Both the position numbers and the translations under genes were made by a program. A model generated the notes under the pieces. That model worked only from the letters and a program-made list of their open reading frames with translations. It ran no database searches and had not been told where the DNA came from. This document shows positions 23,001-32,657 of a stretch of 64,000 bases of DNA, one piece after another; within the stretch, counting starts at the first letter, position 1; every line of letters begins with the position of its first letter. This DNA comes from Massariosphaeria phaeospora (taxonomy: Eukaryota > Ascomycota > Dothideomycetes > Pleosporales). The stretch spans positions 434,001 through 498,000 of the forward strand of contig JAADJZ010000028.1 of NCBI GenBank assembly GCA_011032825.1, given 5' to 3'.

Positions 23001-23852
23001 GTCGCTTTTGTGACGGCGGTAGAAGACCCCGACATGCGTTCTGTCTTGACAGCGGTGCAGCTCCTCTGGATCAATCTTTTCATGTAAGTCTACTCTGATA
23101 TCCACCATCAACATCTACCTTCAAAATGCTAAACCTCCCCAAGGGACTCCCTCGCTGCCTTATCCCTCTCCACAGACGCGCCGACAGAGGAGATCCTCGA
23201 CCGGCCTCCCACGCCCCGCACAGCGTCCATCATCTCCATGACCATGTGGAAAATGATCATCGGCCAAACCATCTACCAAGTCATAGTAACCTTCGTGCTC
23301 CACTACGCCGGCCCCCTGTTCCTCGGCTACCCAGAAGCCGAAATGCGCAGCCTGATTTTCAACCTCTTCGTCTGGCTGCAGATCTTCAACCAGTACAACA
23401 ACCGCCGCCTCGACAACAACCTCAACATCTTCGTCAACATCCACAAGAACTACCACTTCATCGTGCTCAACATCGTCATGGTCGGCTGCCAGATCGCCAT
23501 CGTCTTCTACGGCTCCACCGCCTTCAGCATCGTCCCGCTCAACGGACCGCAGTGGGCCATCTCCGTCGTCGTCGCCCTGTTTTGCATGCCCTGGGGCGTC
23601 TGCGTGCGCTTGTTTCCGGACCCCTGGTTCGCGGCTATCGCTCACGTTGTAGGCTGGCCTTTCTTGCGCGTCTACTGGCCCCTCGCCCGCGTTACTACCC
23701 GCGTTCAGAACAAGCTGCGCCCGAAGCGCAAGCAGCAGAACGACCAAAAGACGCTCGACGCTGCGTCGAGCGACAGCGGCAGCTACATTGGTAACGCCAA
23801 TGGCAAGTCCCCTGTTGATACCGTGCGCGACGTCGAGAAGAGCGTGCTGTAA
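20075..23852 (+). CDS. P-type Ca2+-transporting ATPase (PMC1/NCA type, P2B)
   Basis: Three exons: 20075-21389, 21439-23083 and 23144-23852, giving 1222 aa. Introns are GTATGT...TACTAAC...CATAG and GTAAGT...CCCAAG, both phase-consistent. A long Ser/Thr-rich N-terminal extension precedes FKLMWEAYYRENVLILL (M1). Hallmarks in order: CDESSATGESD (actuator), PEGLPLAI in M4, SDKTGTLTQNKM with phosphorylated Asp about 573, KGASEILL (nucleotide site), and TGDGTNDGPALKAADIG. The last ~230 residues carry the C-terminal membrane helices. This is the vacuolar (Pmc1-like) or plasma-membrane Ca2+ pump that clears cytosolic calcium after signalling. Fungal members lack the long C-terminal calmodulin-binding tail of animal PMCAs, and here too the tail after the last helix is short (about 60 aa), which suggests any autoinhibition resides in the N-terminus. 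Length and motifs are complete; no damage seen. Confidence 0.96.
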
Positions 23853-24759
23853 ATATCGTGGCTCTGGCGTTTCTTTGTACTATACCTACCCGCACATGCA
23901 CACACATGGGTATTGGTGTTTTCTTGTTCATATGGGACGGACGGACCGGTTCGTTGGCTGGCTGGCTAAGGCGTTTTCTTGGTTAGTATGGAGCTGAGCT
24001 CGCGCTATGCGCTGGAGCTGGGGCGGGGAAAGAAAAAGTGTTTTGGTTCTTGAATCGATATGTAGTAGTAACAACAATCGACCACCTTTCAAGTGTTTCT
24101 ATCTTGGCCATGCCCGCTGCTTTTCTTTTGCCGGTTGACGTTATGCTCTGGACTCAGGGGTGAAGATTGGATTTCTCGTCTCTGCAAGCTCGACTCGGGC
24201 ATTACTTAGTACGCTAGGTACAGTAGGGCTTTGTACAGATAAGAGTAAGCTATCTATCTGTTGTTGAAAAGTCGTATATTGTTAAGAGGATTGCATAAAG
24301 CTACGTGATTAGTACTGGATTTTGCCTGTTTACGGTAACCTTTGGACTTGAAAACACTGTTGAGAGGATAGTTGATGTCTATCTTTATTCACTATTGATT
24401 CCACCAGAGGATGGGCTAGAGCATTCTGTGATACTAAGGTACTGTGTATAACTTTCACCTGGGCAGTGAACAGTGCGTCATGTGACACTGTACAATCCAG
24501 CCTTCGAAACGATCCATCTATAGGCCTGTCTTCCCCAAAAGACATGCGACAGCTATAGTGAGTAGTGCAAACGAGTGATAAAAGATACCGACGGAGTGGT
24601 CAAACGCTGGCGCCGGTTGTCGGCGCTGAAGTTGCACGATCTTATGTCATCAGTTTCTCTTAGCGACTTTTACCTCGCGTCAAGCTTGCAATTTTCCGGC
24701 TCTGCAAAAACTTCGCCGACTCATCACATACTGCCCACACCACCCACACTGAAATCGAC
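23853..24759. other. Intergenic, 0.9 kb, with one repeat copy
   Basis: 3' region of the Ca2+-ATPase gene followed by the promoter of the F-box-like gene. Around 24199-24240 lies a ~40-bp segment (core CAGTAGGGCTTTGTAC) also found at 26020-26060. Confidence 0.5.
24199..24240 (+). repeat. Partial copy of the 26-kb repeat
   Basis: Shares CATTACT, then GTA(C/G)..., then TACAGTAGGGCTTTGTACA with the repeat starting near 26020. Homology fades beyond about 40 bp. Same orientation as the other two copies. Confidence 0.55.
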
Positions 24760-25893
24760 ATGGTCGGCACTGATGTCTATGATGACATGTTCGACGACGA
24801 CGTTGAGGCCGACCCTCCAGACGACATGCTCATGCCGTTTCCCAAAAAGGAGATGTGGGCAACCCTAGAAGACCAGGATGCTTTGCAGTTTCTTCGCAAT
24901 CAGGCCTACATATTCGGTGTCGAGGCCGCAAGTCTCCAAAAACGCGAGTATCTTCTCCTCCCGAGACGTGAGCGCGTAAGACGGGAGTTCGATCGCAGCC
25001 ATCGCCTCTACCGTGTTGATCGCTCCCGCAAGTCCTTCCTCGATCTGCCGGGCGAGCTGAGGAACAGGATATATTCGTATGCCTTGGTCCACGACGACGT
25101 TCTTCCGGCAATATCTCTAACACACGACGACCGCGGCGACCCCAACGTAAATTACGACAAATTCAAGCTACGCGAGATGCACTACATTGCATTGGAGATA
25201 GGCCGATTATGCCGAATAGGCCGACGTCAGTATCCCTGCCTAACAGCCGAGGACGAAAGAAAGATAAAGGAGGGCATGCCGCGGGGCATCATTTTGGCAC
25301 TTCAGAGCCTGGGTTGGATCAACCACGAAGTCCGTGCCGAATCTCGCACGTTCTTCTACACACACAACAGCTTTTCAGTCTTCGTACATGAATCGGTGGA
25401 CTTTATACAGGCGATTGGTCGAGACGGGCGCGCCAATATCAACACAATTTTCTTTCACGATCGCGTCCGGGACCTGAGCCCTCTTTTTCAAGCATTACAG
25501 TTGTGTCCCAACCTCCGTCATCTTGAGTTTGAGTTCTGGATGAAATCTCCAACCCACTTCAACAGTCACGAACCATCCGCCTTTGAAAAAGGCTACGACT
25601 TTCCCAACGTAGATCTATCCGCGATCAGAAAAACTTGCAAGCCTCTGGAAGGGCTTCGGTCTCTCAAGATCCATTTCAATTTCGACACTGTCGATGGCTC
25701 TCATGAATGCTTGAGTGGAATGTATGGCAAGAGTGGTGAGGCGTTGAAGTCAATTGTACGGAAAGAATTCGAATTGGTATATCCGGGCGTGGAAATCGAC
25801 TTGCTCCTGGAGGTTCAGCACTTCGTCACTAAGGCAAGGCAATGGTGTGTTTGGCGGAAGGGTTTCTATGGATGGGACACGCTATGGATGTAA
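24760..25893 (+). CDS. F-box-like 'FLDLPGE' protein
   Basis: Intronless, 377 aa. An acidic start (VYDDMFDDDVEADPPDDM) precedes a basic stretch, then SFLDLPGELRNRIYSYAL at about 88-105, the fungal F-box-like signature. Downstream is the family's usual layout: a block on historical/inherited residues (GWINHEVRAESRTFFY), then a hydrophobic, leucine-rich segment (LCPNLRHLEFEFW) and GLRSLKIHF. Such genes are expanded in Dothideomycetes. Function is unknown; substrate recognition for SCF ubiquitin ligases is the generic hypothesis. Unlike the two genes at 30.1 and 31.7 kb it lacks the N-terminal SAP-like segment. Start is the first ATG after a CA-rich leader. Confidence 0.78.
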   Translation: MVGTDVYDDMFDDDVEADPPDDMLMPFPKKEMWATLEDQDALQFLRNQAYIFGVEAASLQKREYLLLPRRERVRREFDRSHRLYRVDRSRKSFLDLPGELRNRIYSYALVHDDVLPAISLTHDDRGDPNVNYDKFKLREMHYIALEIGRLCRIGRRQYPCLTAEDERKIKEGMPRGIILALQSLGWINHEVRAESRTFFYTHNSFSVFVHESVDFIQAIGRDGRANINTIFFHDRVRDLSPLFQALQLCPNLRHLEFEFWMKSPTHFNSHEPSAFEKGYDFPNVDLSAIRKTCKPLEGLRSLKIHFNFDTVDGSHECLSGMYGKSGEALKSIVRKEFELVYPGVEIDLLLEVQHFVTKARQWCVWRKGFYGWDTLWM

Positions 25894-26798
25894 TGGAAGG
25901 AACAAATGTGCGAATTTCATTCTATCTACATGATGGGATCTTATCAGATCAAGGGCTCGTGAGATAAGCTCCCAACTGTCGATGATTTCTCAGTGGCATA
26001 GCATCCCACCCTAGTCAGCAGTACATTACTCTCTATAGTAGATACAGTAGGGCTTTGTACATTCGTGGTACTCTCCTAAAACCGTGCTAGAGACTCCTCT
26101 ACCGTCAAGAGCTTGAAAGAGTTGCCTAAAAACTTCAAGTTTCTAGCAAGGCTGTCGTAAGTGTAGGTAGTATTGGCCGTATCCAGACACATGGAATTGT
26201 GTTTACTTGATAACGCATTACCATGTATGGTGGATACGGTAGAGCTTTGTAAAGTCGACACTATCCTCTAGATATTGCGCTAGAAACTCTTCTACGATCA
26301 AAAGCTTCGGTGGTCTAACTAGCTGTTGAAGTGTTTCAAGCATCCGCCTTAACTAGTAGGCAACATCGGTCGTTCAATCCTGTATGCCGAGCTCTCGTAC
26401 GCAAGCTTTCTCTGAAAATAAGTAATCCCTATCCTGTAAGGCTACACAGCTGTATGTTAAGCGTATAGAGAAAAAAGTTTCGCGGGCTGTAGACGAAGAA
26501 GAACAGAAATTGCAAGCTATATTAACGTAGAGACCTTTTGTTATGCAGTTTGTGTACAGTGTTAGGTGCGCGCAGCGGTTTTGGGTGGAGACGTTATTTT
26601 CGGAGTTATCTTGCGTACGAGAGGCCGAGTTGTTGCCAGTGCCTATTATAGACTTTCGCCCTTCCCGGTACGCCCGGATGCTCCGCCGCGTGGCGCAGAC
26701 TTTAACATTGAACTTACAAAATGACTCATCAAGCCGCAAGCGCACAATGCATACCTGTCCACTGTATTCCTGCGCGGTTACACCTGTTTATCAACATA
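25894..26798. other. Repeat-bearing intergenic DNA
   Basis: Holds two diverged direct repeat copies (separate entry). The stretch 26380-26790 is open in short frames on both strands, but I recognise no product; it may be decayed element sequence. Confidence 0.5.
26020..26376 (+). repeat. Two diverged direct repeats, period about 192 bp
   Basis: Copy 1 spans about 26020-26180 and copy 2 about 26212-26376. Matching landmarks in order: CATTAC, GATAC(A/G)GTAG(G/A)GCTTTGTA, ...TCCT, G(T/C)GCTAGA(G/A)ACTC(C/T)TCTAC, ATCAA(A/G)AGCTT-type, then TTCAAG. GATAC begins at 26041 and 26233. Most differences are transitions. Confidence 0.65.
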
Positions 26799-27312
26799 AT
26801 GCGCGTAGAAATCGAGATCGCAGCGCCTCCGGAAGAGGTCCGAGCAGTAGTATAGCATCCGACTCCTCTCAACGAGCTAAATATTCTGTGTTAACACTTC
26901 GCAGCTTCTCGACTTCCCCAATTACCCAGAATGGCACACCAATTTCATCAAATCCGTCTCCACTATTCCCCCTACCAAACCCGCGATCTCCCTCATCGAA
27001 GGCGACAAGATATGCGCGGGCTTCACCGGTATGACCATCGAACCGCTCGTTACGTCCAACACGCCCACCGAATTTGCCTGGTTCGGATCGCTAGCTCTGG
27101 ACGCTTTTTCGGGTCGCCACTATTTTCGATTCGAGGAGAGCCAGATTACGCCTGCGTCTACTACGTTCGTGCATGGAGAAGATTATACGGGCTGGATGAC
27201 GTTTATGTTTGGGAAGGGGTGGCCGTTGCACACTTCCGTAAGAGACATGTACATGGGGTTCTCGAGGGATTTGAAGGCGAGGGTTGAAGAGCTGCAGCGC
27301 GCCCAGACGTGA
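26799..27312 (+). CDS. SRPBCC (START/Bet v1-like) domain protein
   Basis: Two exons, 26799-26849 and 26905-27312, giving 152 aa. The 55-nt intron is GTATAG...TTCGCAG, phase 0. The protein reads as one complete SRPBCC fold: an N-terminal strand MRVEIEIAAPPEEVRAV, then LLDFPNYPEWHTNFIKSV, a central EFAWFGSLALDAFSGRHYF, HGEDYTGW, and the C-terminal long helix MGFSRDLKARVEELQ. These small cavity proteins bind lipids or hydrophobic metabolites; fungal members include polyketide-cyclase-like and stress proteins. It is intact although surrounded by decayed genes, which suggests retained function. It lies 1.4 kb from the polyketide-synthase relic, but a link is only a guess. Confidence 0.8.
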
Positions 27313-27386
27313 CTATTTACTCTCATTGCGAGCTCCTTGTTCGTATGTTAGTGGAATTTGCCCCTGGTAGTCTCGTCCTGAAGACG

Positions 27387-28262
27387 CTAATAGAGAATCG
27401 AAGCGTTGACGAGTTCCAGTTCGATAACCCTGGAATAGCAACCCCTTATACGGTATACAGTGGCGAGTCCTCCTCTAGCTTTCACATAATCGTGATCCAA
27501 TTGCACAGCAGTTTCAAAGTAAATGATAGATCCGCTGATGTAGCCAGATCCGCGGAGACATACAGCAAGCTTGCGATACCAGACAGAAGTCCTCTCAAGG
27601 TTTATCCATTCAACTGCTCCAAAGATTGTCGTGATTGGTATTGGCGTTGGAAGCGTATCCAGGGTATCCTGCCCATGGAGGATGGATTTTATCTGACATA
27701 TGGCAGAGACCGCTGAGAGTGCATGCCAAGTCACCAAGCAGCCCTTCACGCGCATTAATATCTGCAATACGAAGAAATACTTCGGCTGGTTTCACCCTAC
27801 AGATATCGATCCAGGATTGAATGGAAGTGTCGAGGAGCTCTGACGAGTGTTGACTCCACGGTTGCGCCCATCGAGTAATTATAGCAGCAGTATCGTCCGA
27901 GTAGAAGGACCATGGCGTACTGCGGCGACATGCTCGCACAATATTGAGATCGTTGAAATAGGCACACAAATGGCGAACCACGACAGCCTGCTCCACAAGA
28001 GAGACTTCATCGGGTACCAACAAGGTAGCTTTTAGATGCCGATACCAACCAATTCTGCATCGCGTAAGGTTACAACGTAGTTGCAGCTTCTAGACTTCCT
28101 TCCAGTCCTGGGTCCACAAATACATCCAAACATGTGTTTAGGATATCGAAGTGTGCTTCTCGAAGAAATACGCCGACCTTAAGAATAGACCTACGAGATG
28201 AAGATTTACCCGGACCTTCTCGAAAATAGTCGGCGATAGATGCGTGGGAAAACACAACTTGA
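27387..28262 (-). pseudogene. C-terminal relic of a NACHT/TPR-type NLR
   Basis: Three minus-strand frames in order give pieces of one protein. 28262-28073 reads VVFSHASIADYFREG and EAHFDILNTCLDVF, the segment that follows NACHT domains in fungal NLRs. 28060-27610 reads WYRHLKATLLVPDEVSLVEQ. 27600-27387 reads GSGYISGSIIYFETA and YVKARGGLATVYRIRG, a TPR-like unit. The first join shows an in-frame TAA (28070-28072; a Gln codon would fit) and, just after, a 4-bp tandem duplication TTGG (AATTGGTTGGTAT) that shifts frame. The second join also changes frame. A TAG lies just 5' of the first piece. No NACHT P-loop is recognisable upstream. Seen: pieces and breaks. Inferred: dead NLR gene that lost its N-terminus. 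Confidence 0.7.
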
Positions 28263-28689
28263 GTTGATGCCTGAGCCTACGTATAATTGTAGCTCAGTTA
28301 TTATTACTCAAGTAGACATACTTAGCCTCAAGCCCAAGAGCAAATTGACCTTCACTCTAGCCAAATACCTCTACACGTATTCGCTTTCGTAGTAATTCTC
28401 ATTGCAGCAAACATTGATGAACGACCTTCCGCGCCACGACCACTAAAACATTAGAAACGGAGTGGTCATTTGATCCAGATATGGCTCAATATGATCGACC
28501 ATTACACACTGCTTCCCAGAATACGAGTGCTGCACTTTATCATCAACAACGCCAATGCTGCTGAGTTGTGGCTGAGTGAGCGGGGGTGCGTCCGGTGGGG
28601 GAGGCTGTCCTAGACCTGCGACTAGTTTCTCAATGTATATGTCGTAGTACTGGAGCACATCGCATTGATCCAAAGCTAGAGGCTGCTTT
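28263..28689. other. Degraded spacer
   Basis: Between the NLR and PKS relics. A short minus-strand open frame (28673-28443) has no recognised motif. No intact gene seen. Confidence 0.45.
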
Positions 28690-29262
28690 TAGATCTTCTG
28701 GAGAGCCTTGGCATGGATCATGAAGTCGGCGTTAGGCAACGAAGCCAAATACGCTTCTGTCTGTACCTATCAGGATGCACTTGGTTAAAAGAGAGTCACA
28801 TTGGATCTTGGAGCAGTTATGGGAGTCGGCGTAGTTGCCGAGGCCGATATGTTCGATATAACTGCACTTGAGGGTTTCCAAGGAGTAACGAAGGCGGAAC
28901 TCCTGGCGCTAATCGATCTCGCTTGCGATCCTGTGCAGCCTTTGGTTCAAGGCAGCACTGAGCATTCACAAGCTATCACCGGCTTGGGTTATGCAGAGAC
29001 CTTGTCACCTCAACGCCTTCAAGAAATCTACTGGGCTCGGAAACCGATGTTTTCTGTGCTGATGCAGATCAGCGCGTCTGGAGCGGCTAGTATTGGCGGT
29101 AAACCCCAGGAGTCTGGCACCTTTGACCAGGTTGTCTTGGTAAAGGCTGCTAAGTCTAGCACAGACGCTATCAACATTATCCTCGCTGCACTTATATCTA
29201 TTTGGAATATATTCTTTGGTTGGTACGGAGATCAGATACTGGTTCAAGACAGAGTTTAAGAC
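28690..29262 (+). pseudogene. Polyketide synthase ketoreductase-region relic
   Basis: Two frames on the plus strand resemble the end of a reducing-PKS KR domain and the linker before the ACP. 28700-28784 reads SALGNEAKYASVCTYQDALG, matching the KR GN-x-x-x-YA-x-x-x-TYQDAL block, and stops at a TAA. After a frame change, 28795-29257 reads DLGAVMGVGVVAE, GFQGVTKAELLALIDLACDP, then Q-AITGLGY and YWARKPMFSVLMQIS, the typical post-KR linker. The C-terminal part (WNIFFGWYG) no longer resembles an ACP and no DSL phosphopantetheine site is present. No KS, AT or DH sequence is found upstream. Seen: similarity in motif order and the breaks. Inferred: remnant of a lost PKS gene. Confidence 0.62.
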
Positions 29263-30100
29263 CGAAATGTCAGTTTCCGAAATTCTCAACGCGAAAAGCT
29301 TGTATTTGTTAGCTGAAATGGTAGTTGGCAAGTTATCAGCGGAAGGTAGTGCGTTATGTTGAACAGATAAGCGGTGGCTTTTTCGGCTCAACACATGATC
29401 TGTTACATAGGTGAGCTCGAGAGCAAGAGGAGACCCTATGTGAAGCACTTTGGGCCTTTCAGATACGTATCATCTCAACAAACCCTTGTACCATGCATAC
29501 TATAATATTGCTCTTAATCTTATCTCTCCATCTCTATTGCCTTGTACCTTATCTTATCCTGGCAAACAGATTAACCCACGGTCTTATCAGTTGTCTCACC
29601 AGTTATGTCTTACTTCTTTTGATTACCTAATGAGCATATGTATAGATCGTGTTTCACCAATTCAGAGACTCGGGTTGCGTATTGCTTCGGACAAGGATAC
29701 GAACCATGGTTCTGAGAGCTCCACAAAACGAACTACCCATTCAGAGAACGCTGAAACCAAATAAGGCTCCCTAGCTGAAAGTTTGAGCTTTTGTGAAAAC
29801 TTCTCGGTATTGCTTCGGGCTCTTCCACTAGCGCTGACAAGGGCAGTAGCTGTCACCACATGCTCGTGACTTTCACTGTGAAAAATTCCACCTCCCAGCC
29901 GCCAGCAGATTACGCCTGCCAAGGCAGCTACCCAGAGCTCGGGCCACATCTGCTACCTTTACCCCGGACATGCCTAAAAGTCTCACCTGCAGCCTCGATC
30001 TTGCGCCTTACCTAACCTCCGCCGTCCATCATTCCGTGCGCGACCACCCACCCTATCTACATCATCGCGCCTGCCTACTCCACACCTCTATCTTGCAAAC
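29263..30100. other. Intergenic, 0.84 kb
   Basis: AT-rich first half, then a C/T-rich leader before the next F-box-like gene. Short frames only; nothing recognised. Confidence 0.5.
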
Positions 30101-31081
30101 ATGTCGGCGCCCCAGCAACTCATCGTCGTGCGAAAGCCGATGATCTCATACGAGCAACGCCGTACCAACAAGCGACTGCAGGCGAAAACTTTACCCAAAC
30201 TTCGACAGAAAGCTCGCCGTTGCGGTCTGGATACACACCGCCTTACGCATAAGTGGGAGATCGTCCACATTCTCGCCGAGCACGCCATCTATGGCGCGGA
30301 AGAACTCATCTACGAGGACACATACTGCGAAACCCGAAAATCTTTCCTCGACCTTCCAGGTGAAATTCGAAATCACATCTATGGCTTGATGATGCAACCA
30401 GCGACTTATGTGGACTCCCGCACCTCAGCATATTACGATGGAAAACTTGAAGTGCGGAGCGACTGTCTGGTTCGTAAGAAAGACTGGTCTCTAACGGCAA
30501 TGAAGAAACTGAGCTGGACAAATCGCATAGTCCGACTTGAAGCCCGCTCGTTCTTCTTCTCCCAGAATTGTTTCCAAACAAACGGCCCGATCTTCTTAAA
30601 CAATATCGGAAAAGACATTCGCTCCAGTTTAACCTCTCTTGATCTTGACCATTATATACTTTCAAGTGACGATTACGACGTTATCGTGAGGCTCCTCCAG
30701 GATTGCGTGGGTCTCAAGAAGCTTGCTTTTTGCACTCGCCTACGTTTCTTGTGCGAGCTGGACATCTTAGAGATCAATCAATCTCTGCGACTCACTCGGG
30801 ATGGGCACTCGGTGGACTTCCCTAAAGGCTGTCGTCTCACCAAGGCTAGCCTTGTGTTCAGGAAGCTTCAGAATCTTAAGAATCTGAGACTACGATGTAG
30901 ATATTGGCCCAGGCTCGCTTCAGAAGACAAGATTGTTGAATACCCGGGTTTCTGGAGAGACCTGGAACAATATGTGCAAGGATTGATAGCAGATGCGCTT
31001 CCTACCAAACCTGCACATGTCAAGGTAGAAGTAGCTTACCGGTATGAGTCTTTTCTCTATACTAGAGGGCTGGAGCACTGA
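30101..31081 (+). CDS. F-box-like protein with N-terminal SAP-like motif (tandem copy 1)
   Basis: Intronless, 326 aa. Residues about 30-60 (LPKLRQKARRCGLDTHRLTH then KWEIVHIL) follow the helix-loop-helix pattern of SAP domains (small, DNA- or RNA-binding). SFLDLPGEIRNHIYGLM follows at about 81, the F-box-like signature, then LSWTNRIVRLEARSFFF and leucine-rich C-terminal sequence with KLQNLKNLRLRC. The next gene downstream shares the whole layout and about half of the N-terminal 65 residues, so the two are tandem duplicates. The role is unknown; coupling a nucleic-acid-binding motif to an F-box-like segment would suit an adaptor that degrades chromatin proteins, but this is speculation. Confidence 0.75.
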   Translation: MSAPQQLIVVRKPMISYEQRRTNKRLQAKTLPKLRQKARRCGLDTHRLTHKWEIVHILAEHAIYGAEELIYEDTYCETRKSFLDLPGEIRNHIYGLMMQPATYVDSRTSAYYDGKLEVRSDCLVRKKDWSLTAMKKLSWTNRIVRLEARSFFFSQNCFQTNGPIFLNNIGKDIRSSLTSLDLDHYILSSDDYDVIVRLLQDCVGLKKLAFCTRLRFLCELDILEINQSLRLTRDGHSVDFPKGCRLTKASLVFRKLQNLKNLRLRCRYWPRLASEDKIVEYPGFWRDLEQYVQGLIADALPTKPAHVKVEVAYRYESFLYTRGLEH

Positions 31082-31666
31082 GCTAAATGATTGTGAGAGG
31101 GTGAAAGTCTATCTGCGTCTACTTTCTATACTGCGATGCCCGCTTGATCTTCATCCGGGCTTGGGCCGTCTCCGATTTTCTAAGAGTGCTATTGGAAACG
31201 ACACGACTTGACCCTACTGAAGAAGCCTGGGAGTTACTTAGTTGGAGATTTTCTAGCATCGGCTGAAGATATGGGGTTCTACTTTGAAGCTAGGCAGGCA
31301 AGCCTACTGTACGACCGCACTTAGATTACTCATGATATATTGTCTCTTGCGCACAGATGTTTCAACAGACATAACATGGCAGTATACTTGGTATATCCAA
31401 TGACTTGCGTGATTTCGATACCCCGCGGCGATAACCCTCTGCGACCCGCCGGTTTGGTTTGCTTTACCTCACGACGGGAGTCTGCCTGGAGCTCGGATCA
31501 TATATGGCACCTCCTGTTAAAGCACAGAGACCCACAAACCATTCTTCTACCCCTCCACTCTCAGTCACCCGCCTTCTTCCCTTCCCTACTTCTTCCCACC
31601 TCTCTATTCCCATTCGCAATACCTTCCATCCTCACCCCACTCACTGCGACACTGCAACATTGTAAG
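31082..31666. other. Intergenic, 0.6 kb
   Basis: Spacer between the tandem F-box-like genes; an open frame runs in from about 31340 but has no family content before the ATG at 31667. C/T-rich leader in the last 130 nt. Confidence 0.5.
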
Positions 31667-32657
31667 ATGCCCCAACTGCAGCTCGCCATCGTGCAGAAGC
31701 CGCCAATAACGTACGCCAAACGTCACACGAACAAGAGATTACGTCAACGCACCATCTCCAACCTCCGACAAAAGGCTCGCCATCACGGTCTGGACACTCG
31801 TCGGCTTACCTACAAATGGGAACTCATTCACATCCTTATCGAAAACAAGCAGGGCCGGGAACTCGCGTACTACGACCCCGATATCAACATTGATGGCGAG
31901 CAAACGTTGTTTCTCGATCTCCCTGGCGAAATCCGCAATCTCGTCTATGAACATGTTGCCGAAGCGCGTAGCGCAACGTTTCTTCCACTTGGCGTGATGT
32001 TCACAGCCGACCAAAAGGGGAGGTTCGACCATGGATCGTGCGATTGTGTAAAAGCTTTCAAGTTGTTAAGCTTGATATGTTCTGCGGTACGACGTGAAGC
32101 TCGCGCCATTTTCTTCGCTAAGCGCGGAATCGCACTCCGCGCCTGGTATAGAAACTCCGCCTCAAAGTTTTTGGAACACATACAGTCAGATGGTCGCGCC
32201 AACCTCACTAAGTTGGAAATCTGGGAGACTCCAGAAGGACCTATGCGCGATGGGTACCGAGCAATGGTTGTCTTGCTTCAAGAATGTCTCAATCTAAGAT
32301 ACCTCTTGATTGAAGGACATGTACTAGATGCTTGCTCATGCACTCAGCCAGACCTGACGACTCATCTTGAAGAAAACAGCCCAGAAGCGCGGGCCCAATT
32401 ACTAGAAATTTGTATCAGTCGATATGCTGGAAACCAAGAAACACAAGAAACTTCAAAAACTGCGTTTTATGCTGTATAGTTCTGGCCAGTGTTATAACTC
32501 CGATATAAACTCCGAGTTATGGCGATACCGCGTGTGGAAGTTCATGACGGGAACACTGCGACCTCATCTCGTCAATGAGGGGACCGAGATGCTGGTGCGT
32601 GGTACAAGATCCGAAAATTATGAATGGGACCGAAACCCAGACCCAGGCTCAGATTAG
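31667..32657 (+). CDS. F-box-like protein with SAP-like motif (tandem copy 2), C-terminus frameshifted
   Basis: The ATG at 31667 aligns with that of the 30.1-kb gene: IVQKPPITYAKRHTNKRLRQ versus IVVRKPMISYEQRRTNKRLQ, then the SAP-like SNLRQKARHHGLDTRRLTYK and LFLDLPGEIRNLVYEH. This frame stops at 32479 after 270 aa. The C-terminal block expected from the paralog (KLQ-x-L-x-x-L...LWRYRVWKFMTGTLRP) instead continues in another frame from about 32424 to 32657. No GT-AG intron of normal size fits between them, so a small indel near 32415-32430 has probably truncated the protein. The N-terminal 250 residues are intact and may still function. Sequencing error is the alternative. Confidence 0.68.

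Noticed and set aside
26380..26790. Possible decayed transposase or element body
   Set aside because: Short frames on both strands but no DDE, reverse-transcriptase or helicase motif could be recognised.
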